Notes: generated from the letters alone by a model not told the origin. 64,000 bases of DNA from Deltaproteobacteria bacterium RIFCSPHIGHO2_02_FULL_44_16 (GCA_001798185.1 MGRM01000022.1:23111-87110); one strand, 5' to 3'; shown: positions 46,459 through 56,096, counted from the first letter of the stretch. Program-made: numbers and translations.

Positions 46459-47901
46459 ATGAAAAAATATCAGGAAATATTATTAGCTTTAGCAACGTCG
46501 CATGACATCATCCCTAAAAACGATCCGCGGATTGAATCGTATCGTGAAGATACGATGCATCGTGGAGATCCCGATGCTGTGGTTCGCGCGCGAGATGAAC
46601 GAGAGGTGAAAGAGGTGCTTCAATTTTGTTTTGAACATCGTATTCCGGTGACGATCTGTGGCTCGCAAACATCGATGACAGGAGCTTCTGTGGCTGAAGA
46701 AGGTTTGCTTCTCTCCACAGAACGTCTCGAAGGGCTTATCAGCCTGGATCAGGATACACGTGGTACAACGGCTACTTTTCGTGGTGGAACCATCACGGCC
46801 GATGTGCAGCGTCTTGTCGAAGAGGCCGGTTATTTTTATCCGGTGGCACCGACATCGCGTGAGAGTTGTCGCATTGCAGCTAATGTCGCGACCAATGCCT
46901 CTGGCGAGGATTCCTATAAATATGGTCCCTGTCGTACGTACGTACGACGACTCAAAGTATTACTTGCAGATGGAAGTGAACGGGTGATCGAACGACCGCG
47001 TGATCATATTCCTTCACAAGAACGCAATCGGGCTGGTTACATGTTGCAGGGGGCGCAGCCCCTTGATCTTTTTATCGGATCAGAAGGGACGCTTGGACTT
47101 ATCACTGAAGTGACGCTCGATCTTCTTCCCCGCTCTCCCTCTTTTTTTGCGATGCTTCTCCCCTTCTCCGATCAACGCAAAGGTCTTCACGCTCTCATCG
47201 ATCTTACCCAGAAAAGGACGCAGTCCCTCAGGGCGTTAGAGTTTGTCGATGACGAAGCATGTCGCACGATGAAAACGCATCCGGATTTTCCCACTGCATT
47301 GAGGGAAGCACGAGCGCTCATTTATCTCAAACAAGAGTGGCGAGATGAAAGGGAAAGAGCGCAGCTCCTATCATGGTGGTGCGAGTGGATAGAAAAACAG
47401 GGCGAGAATGCTGAAATAGCGTTCGTGGCAACCACAGAGAAAAAAAGAAAAATGCTGCAAGCATTTCGGCATCATATTCCGAAAACGGTGAATGAAGAAG
47501 CGAGAAAATATTGGAGTCAAGGGGGCGGAAAAATTGGGAGCGATTGGTGGGTTCCGGTCAAGCACTTGATGGAAATTACCGATTTTTTCTATACTGAAGT
47601 TGCAAAAGCCGGACTTCGAGGGATGGCGTACGCGCATATGGGGAGCGGTCATCCGCATACGAATATCGTAACGAAAAATCGCGAAGAATATCAAAAAGGG
47701 ATGCAGATTTTGCGAAAATGTTGTGAAAAAGCGGTCTTTTTTGGGGGTGGAGTGGCTGGAGAACACGGAATTGGGAAAATTCACCGCGATTTACTCTGCA
47801 TTCAACATTCTTCTGCAATGATTTCTCAGATGAAAAAATGGAAACAAGAGTACGACTCCCATTTTCTCCTAGGCCGAGGGAATCTTTTCGACGTCGTATA
47901 A
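46459..47901 (+). CDS. FAD-linked oxidase, GlcD/D-lactate dehydrogenase type
   Basis: 480 aa. The FAD-binding PCMH domain has PVTICGSQTSMTGASV and RESCRIAANVATNASGEDS; the C-terminal substrate domain ends with GGGVAGEHGIGKIHRDLL, the signature that positions catalytic His residues. It oxidises a 2-hydroxyacid such as D-lactate, glycolate or 2-hydroxyglutarate; the substrate cannot be fixed. No electron-transfer partner is adjacent. It is single and followed by a 450-bp palindrome-rich gap. Confidence 0.85.
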   Translation: MKKYQEILLALATSHDIIPKNDPRIESYREDTMHRGDPDAVVRARDEREVKEVLQFCFEHRIPVTICGSQTSMTGASVAEEGLLLSTERLEGLISLDQDTRGTTATFRGGTITADVQRLVEEAGYFYPVAPTSRESCRIAANVATNASGEDSYKYGPCRTYVRRLKVLLADGSERVIERPRDHIPSQERNRAGYMLQGAQPLDLFIGSEGTLGLITEVTLDLLPRSPSFFAMLLPFSDQRKGLHALIDLTQKRTQSLRALEFVDDEACRTMKTHPDFPTALREARALIYLKQEWRDERERAQLLSWWCEWIEKQGENAEIAFVATTEKKRKMLQAFRHHIPKTVNEEARKYWSQGGGKIGSDWWVPVKHLMEITDFFYTEVAKAGLRGMAYAHMGSGHPHTNIVTKNREEYQKGMQILRKCCEKAVFFGGGVAGEHGIGKIHRDLLCIQHSSAMISQMKKWKQEYDSHFLLGRGNLFDVV

Positions 47902-47934
47902 TTTTTGAGCATGACCTAAGACCTGAGTAGATAC

Positions 47935-48230
47935 CCACGCGCAAGCGCGTGGCACTTGAACATCACGCGCTTCGCGCGCAACAGCCGCATTCACCCATGC
48001 CCAAGGGCATGGTCCTCTGCGCGCGGGGTGGAGTTCAGATGGGGGTTGTCAGGGGGAGAGCAGGATCTCCCCCCTGACGTTAGCGAGCGTCGGGTTCACC
48101 CCGCGCGAGCGAATAGAGCGCCTGCTTCGGCTAAATTTTCTCGGGCCGCTCCATCGTGGGTCGACCCACGATGTTCGCTTAGCTCTCAGCGATTTTACGA
48201 TCTAACCCGTTTGTGAAAATCGCTTCGAGA
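47935..48230. repeat. Palindrome cluster in a 451-bp non-coding gap (47902-48352)
   Basis: The gap contains CCACGCGC-AA-GCGCGTGG (47935-47952), CATGCCC-AA-GGGCATG (47996-48011), an outer stem CGCGCGGGGTG/CACCCCGCGCG (48020-48030 with 48097-48107) enclosing GTCAGGGGGAGA/TCTCCCCCCTGAC and GACG-TTAGCGAG-CGTC, a perfect 20-bp palindrome ATCGTGGGTCGACCCACGAT (48153-48172), and AGCGATTTT/AAAATCGCT near 48190-48230. No convincing gene is present. It may be a mosaic of mobile hairpin elements or a structured RNA. Confidence 0.65.
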
Positions 48231-48352
48231 TGCCCTGCGAAAACTTTAGCCTCGCGCGGCGCTTTATGTAACTGTTCTCTTGAAATCTTGACAGAAGTTG
48301 TGAGATTCCATAGATGTGCGTGTTAGTTTTTGCCGATATTTAGGATAGACTG

Positions 48353-48928
48353 ATGACACTTTCCACAACCAGTACGCAGCGCGATTTGGCGACTGAGGTC
48401 TTTGAATCACCGCTTGGCGTCAAGACTTTTTTTAAAACGATCGAAATTCTGACAGATCAGAATAATTTAGCTCTTCTCGAACCAAAGCTTGAGACTCACC
48501 TTGAACCTCAGGATTTTTTCTATATTCAAGATTTTACGGACGAATCGTACAGTTGGGTGCTTGAGAGCGGGATTCAGAACGGAACGCTCACCATTCAAGC
48601 GCTTCATACGACCTGCCTTCTTGGCATCAATGAGCTCGATGAACCGTGTCTTTTGGGAGATATTAATCAAGCGGTTCGAAGGTTTTTTCCTAAAAACGAG
48701 CGATATCTTCATAACAGCTCACTTCGTACGAAGAATTTATGCGAAAGTGACACGAAATGTGATCGAAATGCGGATGCTCATTTGAAATCATTTCTTTTCG
48801 GTTCTCCGACGCAAACACTCATTATTCGCGATGGCAAACCGGTCTATGGCCAATGGCAGCGTCTCTGTTTTATTGATTTTGATGGTCCTCGCCGTCGACA
48901 ACTGATGATTCAAGCGATGGGTGTTTAA
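48353..48928 (+). CDS. YjbQ/UPF0047 family protein
   Basis: 191 aa. The core motifs of the YjbQ family are present: GTLTIQALHTTCLLGINE, NADAHLKSFLFG and the C-terminal GQWQRLCFIDFDGPRRRQ. Members have a weak thiamin-phosphate-synthase-like activity in vitro; the cell role is unclear. AGGA lies before the ATG. It is longer than the usual 130-140 aa because of an N-terminal region of about 20 residues and an inner Cys-containing insert. It overlaps the convergent deaminase by 4 bp. Confidence 0.85.
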   Translation: MTLSTTSTQRDLATEVFESPLGVKTFFKTIEILTDQNNLALLEPKLETHLEPQDFFYIQDFTDESYSWVLESGIQNGTLTIQALHTTCLLGINELDEPCLLGDINQAVRRFFPKNERYLHNSSLRTKNLCESDTKCDRNADAHLKSFLFGSPTQTLIIRDGKPVYGQWQRLCFIDFDGPRRRQLMIQAMGV

Positions 48929-49395
48929 TAGATTTTTTTATCTGGCCTCTGGAGCCACGTTTCAAAAAGTTGATTGCACGCTTCAGTCATCACGTTTCCG
49001 GTGATGTTCATGGAACTCTTTCCTTGTCGCTTCATTTCTGCATTTGAAATAGGCAATTCATGAAACCCGACCTCTTTTGCTTTTTCGAGTTTTGCTCCAA
49101 AATAAATTTCTTTGATGTTTGCCCAGTGAATAGCGCAAAAACACATAGGACAAGGTTCGCACGTCGAATAGAGCGAGCATCCCGTAAGATCAATGGTCTT
49201 AAGATTTTGACATGCCAGACGAAGGGCTTCAATTTCAGCATGAGCGGTAATATCTGTATGTGCCCAGACATGATTGTGAGCAATGCTGATCGGTTTTCCT
49301 TCTTTGACAATACAGGTTCCAAAGGGAGTCTGTCCCTTTTTGATTCCTTCAAGAGCTTTTTCAATCGCCAACTGCATGAAAATATGATGATTCAT
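48925..49395 (-). CDS. Nucleoside/guanine deaminase-like zinc enzyme
   Basis: 156 aa of the cytidine/deoxycytidylate deaminase fold: AHAEIEALRLA holds the zinc-binding His and catalytic Glu, and STCEPCPMCFCAIHWAN holds the two zinc-binding Cys (PCPMC). Overall form matches bacterial guanine deaminase or the tRNA adenosine deaminase branch; length and the N-terminus MQLAIEKALEGIKKGQTPFG favour the guanine-deaminase-like group. The ATG at 49395 was chosen; a longer start reaches 49443. Confidence 0.85.
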   Translation of the reverse strand: MNHHIFMQLAIEKALEGIKKGQTPFGTCIVKEGKPISIAHNHVWAHTDITAHAEIEALRLACQNLKTIDLTGCSLYSTCEPCPMCFCAIHWANIKEIYFGAKLEKAKEVGFHELPISNAEMKRQGKSSMNITGNVMTEACNQLFETWLQRPDKKIY

Positions 49396-49439
49396 ACATT
49401 TCTTTATGCTCAAGGAAGATATTTGAATCAAGTATATTG

Positions 49440-49466
49440 TCATCCTCGCGCAGGCGGGGATCCAGA
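49440..49466. repeat. Half copy of repeat C (C3)
   Basis: GTCATCCTCGCGCAGGCGGGGATCCAG resembles the first hairpin of repeat C; given as positions 49440-49466 with ends GTCATCC and GGGGATC. The second hairpin is missing. It lies upstream of the acyl-CoA dehydrogenase gene. Confidence 0.6.
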
Positions 49467-49494
49467 AAAGTTAATTTACTAACGGAGTTCTCTG

Positions 49495-50658
49495 ATGAGC
49501 TATGACTTAACTGAGGAACAGAAACTGCTTCGCAAAACCATTCGTGAATTTGCAGAGAATGAAATTGCTCCTCACATTCCCGAACTCGATCGCACGGAAA
49601 CTTTTTCTGTCGAGCTTGTTCATAAACTTGGTGAGATGGGTCTTTTCGGAATGACGGTCGATCCCAAATACGGCGGCCAAGGGGCTGACGCCCTTTCCTA
49701 CATCATTGCAGTTGAAGAACTTGCTCGTGTTGATGCTTCGACAGCAGCGACGGTGGCAGCGGAAAATTCGCTCGGCATTGGTCCTATTGTCAACTTTGGT
49801 ACTGAAGAGCAGAAGAAAAAATATCTTCCTGATCTTATGACCGGAAAAAAACTGTGGGGCTTTGGGTTGACAGAACCGAATGCTGGTTCTGATGCCGGTG
49901 GCACCGAAACCACAGCGGTTCTTGAAAAAGGATCGTGGCGCATCAATGGATCTAAAATTTTTATCACGAACGCTGCAAGTGAGATTACGGCTGGTGTTAC
50001 TGTCCAGGCGGTGACGGGAAAATCATCAGAAGAAAAAAATGAACTCTCCTGTATCATTGTTGAACGTGGTACGAAGGGATTTAGCGCAAAAGAGATGCAT
50101 CACAAACTTGTCTGGCGTTCATCCAATACCGGCGAACTTTTCTTTGATAATGTGGTTGTTTCTGAAGAAAACATTTTGGGAAAACGGGGCGATGGATTTC
50201 GACAAATGCTTGCAACTCTTGATAGTGGGCGATTAGGCATTGCCGCGATGGGTCTTGGGGGAGCACAAGGAGCGTATGAACTTGGACTCAAATATGCTCG
50301 AGAGAGAAAGCAATTTGGAAAGACGATCGCCTCATTTCAAGTCAATGCGTTTAAGCTTGCGGATTGTGCGATGGAGATTGAAGCTGCGCGAACACTTCTT
50401 TATCGAGCCTGTTGGTTGAAAGATAATGGAAAACCATTTAAAAAAGAAGCAGCCATGGCAAAACTTTATTGTTCGGAAGTGATGAATCGAGTCGTCAATC
50501 GTGCGGTGCAACTTCATGGTGGATATGGACTCATGGAAGAATATCCAATTGCTCGCTTTTATCGCGATCAAAAATTATTGGAGATCGGCGAAGGGACAAG
50601 TGAAATTCAGCGTCTCGTCATAGCACGATCGATCGGCTGCTTTGATGATGAAAAATAA
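49495..50658 (+). CDS. Acyl-CoA dehydrogenase
   Basis: 387 aa flavoprotein of fatty-acid or branched-chain oxidation. The signature GLTEPNAGSDAGGTET binds FAD and substrate, and the C-terminal LLEIGEGTSEIQRLVIARSIG contains the catalytic Glu of the short/butyryl-chain branch (EGTSEIQ). CGGAG lies 8 bp before the ATG. Its last 14 bp overlap the adenylate cyclase gene. The electron-transfer flavoprotein genes are not nearby. Confidence 0.94.
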   Translation: MSYDLTEEQKLLRKTIREFAENEIAPHIPELDRTETFSVELVHKLGEMGLFGMTVDPKYGGQGADALSYIIAVEELARVDASTAATVAAENSLGIGPIVNFGTEEQKKKYLPDLMTGKKLWGFGLTEPNAGSDAGGTETTAVLEKGSWRINGSKIFITNAASEITAGVTVQAVTGKSSEEKNELSCIIVERGTKGFSAKEMHHKLVWRSSNTGELFFDNVVVSEENILGKRGDGFRQMLATLDSGRLGIAAMGLGGAQGAYELGLKYARERKQFGKTIASFQVNAFKLADCAMEIEAARTLLYRACWLKDNGKPFKKEAAMAKLYCSEVMNRVVNRAVQLHGGYGLMEEYPIARFYRDQKLLEIGEGTSEIQRLVIARSIGCFDDEK

Positions 50659-52678
50659 TTTTGTTCGGGCTTTTTTGCTGACGCTTTTGACGCTTCTCAT
50701 CGTCCGCGTTCTTTCGCATTACACTTGGGCGCAAAATCTTGAAGCTTCAACGTTTGATCTTCGACAACTTTTTTTTGCTCCTCCTACCAAAGCAAGCGAT
50801 GACATCGTGATGGTCTGGCTTGATGAAGCGACCATGCAATCGCTTGCCTATCGTTCACCCATCCCGCGCGATTTTTTAGCACAACTGACAGAGCAAATTA
50901 CAAAGGCGCAGCCAAAAGTTATTGGCTACGATATTTTTTTTAAAGATCCGTCATTTGAAGATGCTGATCGAGCGCTCGCGAAAAGTTTATCAGAGACAAA
51001 CGCCTATGTCGTGGTGCCGCGACGTGAAAATGGAGAGGTCGACACGCTTCTTCCCCTTTTTGAAAATGTGGTGAAAGGGGTGGGCCTCGCTGATCTGCCG
51101 TTTAATCCTTTCGATGCAATCCTTCGCGAAGCCCAATTTTCTTTTCACACCCAAGGAGGGGAGCGTAGCTCCTTTGCGGCGAAGTTGTATGAAGTGGCGA
51201 CCGGTAACGATGCTCTTGAGATGGTGAGTGATCTCTCACTCTTTCCAAAATTCGGCCCTCTGCAATGGACACCGTTGAGTGACCAGAAAAGGACGAAAGT
51301 CCGGTTTGCAGGTCCACCTTCAACCCCGGGAGATGCGAAAAATGTGTTCAAAGTCTATTCGGCAAAGCTTGTGGCCATGGGTCTTGTCCCTGCAGCATGG
51401 CTGAAGGACAAAATTATTTTGATCGGCGCTGGCTACGATGATTTGAAAGACGCGTTTCTGACGCCCTATTATGCAAAGCATACCGGTTATCAACGGATGA
51501 ATGGAGTTGAGTATCATGCCAATGTGTTATCGAGTCTTCTCACCAAACAATTTTATTATGAGGCTGCGCCTGTTCATATTTATATTTTCTTAGCTCTTCT
51601 TGCTTTTCTGCTTTTGTATGCTTCTCTCTCTTTTCAACTCTGGAAGACCGCATTCACAGGTCTCTTGCTCGTTGGTAGTTATATTTTTCTGGTCATCATT
51701 GCATTTCGATCTCGTGGCATTCTCTTGCCGGTCATCTCTCCTCTTCTCTGTTCGGTCACAAGTCTCGGTCTCGGTATGAGCTTTCGAGCCATGACCGAAG
51801 GAAAACAGAAAAGATGGATTAGAGGAGTTTTTTCACATTATGTTCCGCCGCAAGTTGTTGATCAGATGATGAGTAACCCCGATCTCGTAAAGCTTGGAGG
51901 AGAAGAGCGTTATGTGACGAGTTTCTTTTCAGACATTGCTTCGTTTACGACCATCTCCGAAAAACTCGATCCCACAACACTCGTAAAATTTTTGAATGAG
52001 TATTTGAGTCGCATGAATGAAATTTTATTTCGCTACGGCGCCACGATTGATAAATATGAAGGGGACGCCATTATTGCTTTCTTCAATGCTCCACTCGATA
52101 TCGAAGCTCATGAGAATAAAGCCGTGCGTGCTGCGCTTGAAATTCAAACTGCTTCGAAAGCAATGACCAACGAGTGGAAAGAAAAAACAGGTCGCGACAT
52201 TGTGACACGCATTGGACTCAATACGGGTCCAGCAGTGGTTGGCAATATGGGATCTGAAAGCAGGTTTGATTATACAGCGATTGGCGACACGATTAATCTC
52301 GCAAGTCGACTTGAAGGGACCAATAAATTTTACGGAACACGGGTGATGTTTTCAGAAACAACAGAGCGAGCTCTCTCTTCTGAAATTATCAGACGTCCTG
52401 TCGATCGCGTGAGAGTGAAGGGAAAAACAAAACCGATTCTTCTCTATGAAGCGATGGGAATGCGAGATGTGGCGGAGAAGTTTGGGACAGCGATGCGTTC
52501 TTATGTGGATGCCTTTAACTCTTTTGAAAAGAGATATCTCACACAAGCTGAAACCTTGATTGCATCAGTCTTACAAAAGTTTCCAGACGATGGTCCTTCG
52601 CTCGATTTGAAAAAAAGAATTGATCGTGCCATAGCTGAACCAGCATGGGATTTAGTCACTGATTTGATGTCAAAATAA
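50645..52678 (+). CDS. CHASE2-domain adenylate/guanylate cyclase
   Basis: 677-aa membrane class III nucleotide cyclase. An N-terminal helix (residues 5-20) is followed by a periplasmic CHASE2 sensor (about 30-310, starting TFDLRQLFFAPP), three membrane segments (about 320-385), then the catalytic domain: TSFFSDIASFTTISEKL has the metal-binding Asp, KYEGDAIIAFFNAP the second Asp, and GDTINLASRLEG the late Asn/Arg motif. It makes cAMP (or cGMP) in response to an envelope signal. The start may be 50645 or 50648. Confidence 0.92.
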   Translation: MMKNNFVRAFLLTLLTLLIVRVLSHYTWAQNLEASTFDLRQLFFAPPTKASDDIVMVWLDEATMQSLAYRSPIPRDFLAQLTEQITKAQPKVIGYDIFFKDPSFEDADRALAKSLSETNAYVVVPRRENGEVDTLLPLFENVVKGVGLADLPFNPFDAILREAQFSFHTQGGERSSFAAKLYEVATGNDALEMVSDLSLFPKFGPLQWTPLSDQKRTKVRFAGPPSTPGDAKNVFKVYSAKLVAMGLVPAAWLKDKIILIGAGYDDLKDAFLTPYYAKHTGYQRMNGVEYHANVLSSLLTKQFYYEAAPVHIYIFLALLAFLLLYASLSFQLWKTAFTGLLLVGSYIFLVIIAFRSRGILLPVISPLLCSVTSLGLGMSFRAMTEGKQKRWIRGVFSHYVPPQVVDQMMSNPDLVKLGGEERYVTSFFSDIASFTTISEKLDPTTLVKFLNEYLSRMNEILFRYGATIDKYEGDAIIAFFNAPLDIEAHENKAVRAALEIQTASKAMTNEWKEKTGRDIVTRIGLNTGPAVVGNMGSESRFDYTAIGDTINLASRLEGTNKFYGTRVMFSETTERALSSEIIRRPVDRVRVKGKTKPILLYEAMGMRDVAEKFGTAMRSYVDAFNSFEKRYLTQAETLIASVLQKFPDDGPSLDLKKRIDRAIAEPAWDLVTDLMSK

Positions 52679-52722
52679 TTGTCCAACGGCTGCTGCGGAC
52701 AAACTTTCTCGGAAGGAGTCTT

Positions 52723-53673
52723 ATGAAACGAATAATTTTGATTCCCTTATTTTTGAGTTTCATTTTTTTCAGGAGCGCTGCGTTTGCATCAGCAGTCCTT
52801 GTCGACGCTAAAGGAGCAGTTGAAGTCAAGATTGGAGACAAAGCAGTTGAGCCAAAAGTTGGTCTTGAACTTCCAGATGGGTCATCAATTAAAACAAAAA
52901 AAGGTGCAAAAGCTCAGGTGATGTTTCTCGATGGAACGATCAGAACGCTGGTTGCAAACGAATCTTTGATTGTTGGAAAATTGGAAAAGAGCGGAGCTCA
53001 AACAACGGTGATTGAAGGCATACAACTTGCGCTCAACGAAGCGTCTCAATCGGGCGAAGGCCCAACAGTACACGGCATGGTCAAAATGGGACCGCCAGCA
53101 ACAGGAAAACCAAAAATTATTTTAGGTTCGAGTTCTTTCGGCATTGAAGGACTCTATCCCATTCACACGACGATTCTCATGCCCAAACAGGATCTTGTTT
53201 TTATGTGGAGCGATACGACGAAGATCGATTGGACAAATCCCGTCTTAGTGGTGAAGAATGCTGAAAAAAAACAGATGGGAATTTTTTCAGTTCCAAAAGG
53301 TGCAAAACAACTTGTGGTTCCTCTTTCACAACTCAAACTGAAAAGTGGTGAAACGTATAGTTGGCATTTGGGCTACAAACAAAAGGGGATCATGATTGTG
53401 AAAGGGAGCCATTATCCGTTTACGATTTTGGGGAAAAAAGGAGAAGCATCTCTTCAGAAAGATATCGAAACGATAAAAACGTTAGAGTTCTCGCCAAAAG
53501 CGGAAACACTTATGCTCGGCCAAGTGTATTATAAATATGGCCTCTATCATCACACCACGGAAATCCTTGTTCCTCTTTCTCAAGCAGGCGATGTGGGAGG
53601 GGCCGTAAAGCAAATTCTTTTTGTCAGCTATCTTCGCATGGGCCTCTCCTCCGAGATGGAGAAGTACCGTTAG
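52723..53673 (+). CDS. FecR-domain periplasmic protein
   Basis: 316 aa. A signal peptide (MKRIILIPLFLSFIFFRSAAF) precedes a FecR domain (AVEVKIGDKAVEPKVGLELPDGS...KAQVMFLDGTIRTL). The C-terminal region is not recognised and looks beta-rich then helical. FecR domains in such loci often sit with CHASE2 cyclases and may bind envelope ligands. GGAAGGAG lies before the ATG. It follows the cyclase by 44 bp and ends 3 bp before the convergent MscS gene. Confidence 0.8.
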   Translation: MKRIILIPLFLSFIFFRSAAFASAVLVDAKGAVEVKIGDKAVEPKVGLELPDGSSIKTKKGAKAQVMFLDGTIRTLVANESLIVGKLEKSGAQTTVIEGIQLALNEASQSGEGPTVHGMVKMGPPATGKPKIILGSSSFGIEGLYPIHTTILMPKQDLVFMWSDTTKIDWTNPVLVVKNAEKKQMGIFSVPKGAKQLVVPLSQLKLKSGETYSWHLGYKQKGIMIVKGSHYPFTILGKKGEASLQKDIETIKTLEFSPKAETLMLGQVYYKYGLYHHTTEILVPLSQAGDVGGAVKQILFVSYLRMGLSSEMEKYR

Positions 53674-53676
53674 TTT

Positions 53677-55191
53677 TTAGGCATGCAATCCGAAAAAGTT
53701 TTTAATTTTTGAAAGCAGTTTTCCTTTGGTTGCTTCGTCCGCAGTGATTTTGCCACGCTCTTCGGAGAGTTCCATTTTGCGAGCCGCGAGCGCTTCTGCA
53801 AGTTTCATGGAAAGAGTCGGATTTTTTTCGAGGAGATGTTTTAAGGCCTCTTTTTTAATTTCAAATACGGATGTATCTCTATGTGCACGAACCGTCGCGC
53901 TTCGTGGTTCTCCGGTGAGTAAACTCATCTCTCCAAAAAAATGTCCTTCATGCATGGTAGCAATTTTCTTCGGTTCTTTTCCATTGCTGCCCAGGAAAAC
54001 ATTGCAAGCTCCATTGTGAATGATGTAAAGCGAATCACCCTCTTCTCCTTGTCGAACAATAATTTCGTGATCTCCAAATTCTTTCAGAAAAATGGTTTCG
54101 GCAATTTGTTTTCGATCGTCATCTGAGAGTGCGGTAAAAAGTGGAATGCTCGAAAGGATTTTTTCGGCCTCTTCCCGAAAATGCACAGCTTCTTTTTCCT
54201 GACGACGGCGTTCAATATGAGCATGGTGCACGTCACGAATCGGAAATGGAATTTTAATTTGATGTCGTTTCAACGCATACCAGAGCTGATGGTTGATTTC
54301 TGTTTTGATGCGAGGTTCTTCCGCATAGTGATCGTGTGCAAAAATAATTTGATAAAGAACCGCAGAATCTCCAAATTCTTTGACGCGGACCTCAGGAGGA
54401 GGAAAATGGAGAACCAGAGGATGTTGTTTTACGACTTCCAACATCATTTCACGCACTTTATTCGGAGCAATATTGTAGTCGATGCCAATCAACAGTGAAG
54501 CATTGTGTCGCGTTGAAGGTTTTGAAAAATTTTTGATGATGGATTGAGAAATCGTCATATTTGGAATAAAAATCATTTCATCTTCTCGCGTGATGAGACG
54601 CGTCGATTTCCAGGTAATGCCGACGACTTGTCCGATGGTATCTCCAAGCTGAATCCAATCTCCGATATTATAAGGACGTTCCATTTGAAGGGTAAGTCCA
54701 GAAAAGAGATTGGTAAGCGTACTTTGGGCAGCAAGCCCAATGACCGCCGTGAGGACTGCGGATGTTGTTAGAAGTCCGGTGAGATTCACCTCTCCTTTGG
54801 TGCGCAGCAGAATAAATCCGACAACGGCATAGACGAGCAAAAGAATAAAATCGCGAGTGATTTTGGGAAGCGGCTGTTTTCCAAAAAGCTTCAGAATATG
54901 ATCAACAAAAAGAGCAAAAATGAGCCGGATCATGGCCCATGACAAGACGATCATCTCTGCAACCGGGATCCAACGATCCCAAGCTCCGACCCAGGAGGCA
55001 TCTTTAACGAGGAGCCAGATAAAACGAATGGCAAAGTAGAGCATAAAGAGTCCCATCGGGAACTCGGGAAGATGGTAGGTGCGTTTGGAAAAATGTCGAT
55101 ACGCAAGAAGAAGGACAATGGCTCCAATCATGACAAGAGGATGAGCCATAGAGGTGTGAAAGAAATCGAGTGCTTGTTCCATAAGAGACAT
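53677..55191 (-). CDS. MscS-type channel with cyclic-nucleotide-binding domain
   Basis: 504 aa. Five N-terminal membrane segments lead into an MscS pore and beta domain (GLAAQSTLTNLFSGLTLQ, RPYNIGDWIQLGD, FIPNMTISQSIIKNFS). The C-terminal about 130 residues are a cNMP-binding domain with phosphate-binding cassette FFGEMSLLTGEPRSATVRA; the Ser/Ala after Arg favours cAMP. Such channels open with ligand more than with tension. The convergent cyclase gene nearby suggests a local cAMP pathway. Confidence 0.93.
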   Translation of the reverse strand: MSLMEQALDFFHTSMAHPLVMIGAIVLLLAYRHFSKRTYHLPEFPMGLFMLYFAIRFIWLLVKDASWVGAWDRWIPVAEMIVLSWAMIRLIFALFVDHILKLFGKQPLPKITRDFILLLVYAVVGFILLRTKGEVNLTGLLTTSAVLTAVIGLAAQSTLTNLFSGLTLQMERPYNIGDWIQLGDTIGQVVGITWKSTRLITREDEMIFIPNMTISQSIIKNFSKPSTRHNASLLIGIDYNIAPNKVREMMLEVVKQHPLVLHFPPPEVRVKEFGDSAVLYQIIFAHDHYAEEPRIKTEINHQLWYALKRHQIKIPFPIRDVHHAHIERRRQEKEAVHFREEAEKILSSIPLFTALSDDDRKQIAETIFLKEFGDHEIIVRQGEEGDSLYIIHNGACNVFLGSNGKEPKKIATMHEGHFFGEMSLLTGEPRSATVRAHRDTSVFEIKKEALKHLLEKNPTLSMKLAEALAARKMELSEERGKITADEATKGKLLSKIKNFFGLHA

Positions 55192-55253
55192 TAGTATAAA
55201 GATTTAGGGAATCATTGTCGAGTTCTGTGGTTTTTGTTATCTTTTTAAGACTT

Positions 55254-56096
55254 ATGGAAAGAGTGAAGCTCACATTTTGGGGGGTACGGGGATCGATGGC
55301 GACCCCTGGGTCCAAAACAGCTCGCGTGGGAGGGAATTCCGCATGTGTCGAAATCCGTTCTGGAGAGACCCTCATTATTTGCGATGCGGGAACAGGAATC
55401 AGAGAACTTGGGCTCTCCTTATGCCAACAAAAATCTCCCCTTCGATTGAGCATTCTCCTCTCTCATCTGCATCTCGATCATTTTATCGGCCTCCCCTTTT
55501 TTAAACCTCTGTATATGAAGAACAATCAATTTCTCATCGGTGGCCCTGTTCGTCGTGGGATGACCTTTCGCTCTGACCTGATACGCGTGACAAGTCCGCC
55601 GCATTTTCCCCTTCCTCTTCTGGAAAGTCCGGCACAGCTTCAGTTCCGTTCTCTTGGAACGAAGTCTTTTTTCATCGACAACGTTCGAGTCGTTCCTTCT
55701 CAGTTACACCATCCAGGGGGAGCGCTCGGGTGGCGATTTTATTTTCCGAATGGAAAAAGTCTGGTTCATGTCTCTGATAATGAACCGAATGGGAAAACTT
55801 TTACGAAGAAAATGATTGCGTGGATGAAGGGAGCTGATCTTCTCATTCACGACGCACAATATACTCCTTCAGAGTACCGTGCCAAAAAACAGGGTTGGGG
55901 ACACAGCCCCTATACCTATCCGCTGGAGCTTGCAGCAGAAGCTGGAGTGAAAAAAGTTTTTCTTTTTCATCACGATCCTGAACATGACGATCGAACGCTT
56001 CAGAAACTACTCGCCGATGCTCGTCGTTATGTGAAATCGAAGCAATGGAAAGTGACGTGTGACCTTGCGCGCGAAGGAAAAACAATATTTCTTTAA
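55254..56096 (+). CDS. MBL-fold metallo-hydrolase
   Basis: 280 aa. The metallo-beta-lactamase motif is LLSHLHLDHFIGLPFF (HxHxDH), preceded by WGVRGSMATPG and followed by LIHDAQYTPSEY and LFHHDPEHDD, which supply further metal ligands. It resembles the group of ribonuclease Z/PhnP-like hydrolases that act on phosphodiesters, including cyclic ones. The substrate is unknown. The start ATG at 55254 fits the family N-terminus; a longer frame begins at 55215. Confidence 0.83.
   Translation: MERVKLTFWGVRGSMATPGSKTARVGGNSACVEIRSGETLIICDAGTGIRELGLSLCQQKSPLRLSILLSHLHLDHFIGLPFFKPLYMKNNQFLIGGPVRRGMTFRSDLIRVTSPPHFPLPLLESPAQLQFRSLGTKSFFIDNVRVVPSQLHHPGGALGWRFYFPNGKSLVHVSDNEPNGKTFTKKMIAWMKGADLLIHDAQYTPSEYRAKKQGWGHSPYTYPLELAAEAGVKKVFLFHHDPEHDDRTLQKLLADARRYVKSKQWKVTCDLAREGKTIFL

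Noticed and set aside
47956..48216. 86-aa reading frame in the palindrome-rich gap
   Set aside because: Its composition follows the hairpins, it lacks a ribosome-binding site and recognisable protein features.
47902..48352. tmRNA, RNase P RNA, 6S RNA or group II intron domain
   Set aside because: None of their recognisable conserved motifs was seen.
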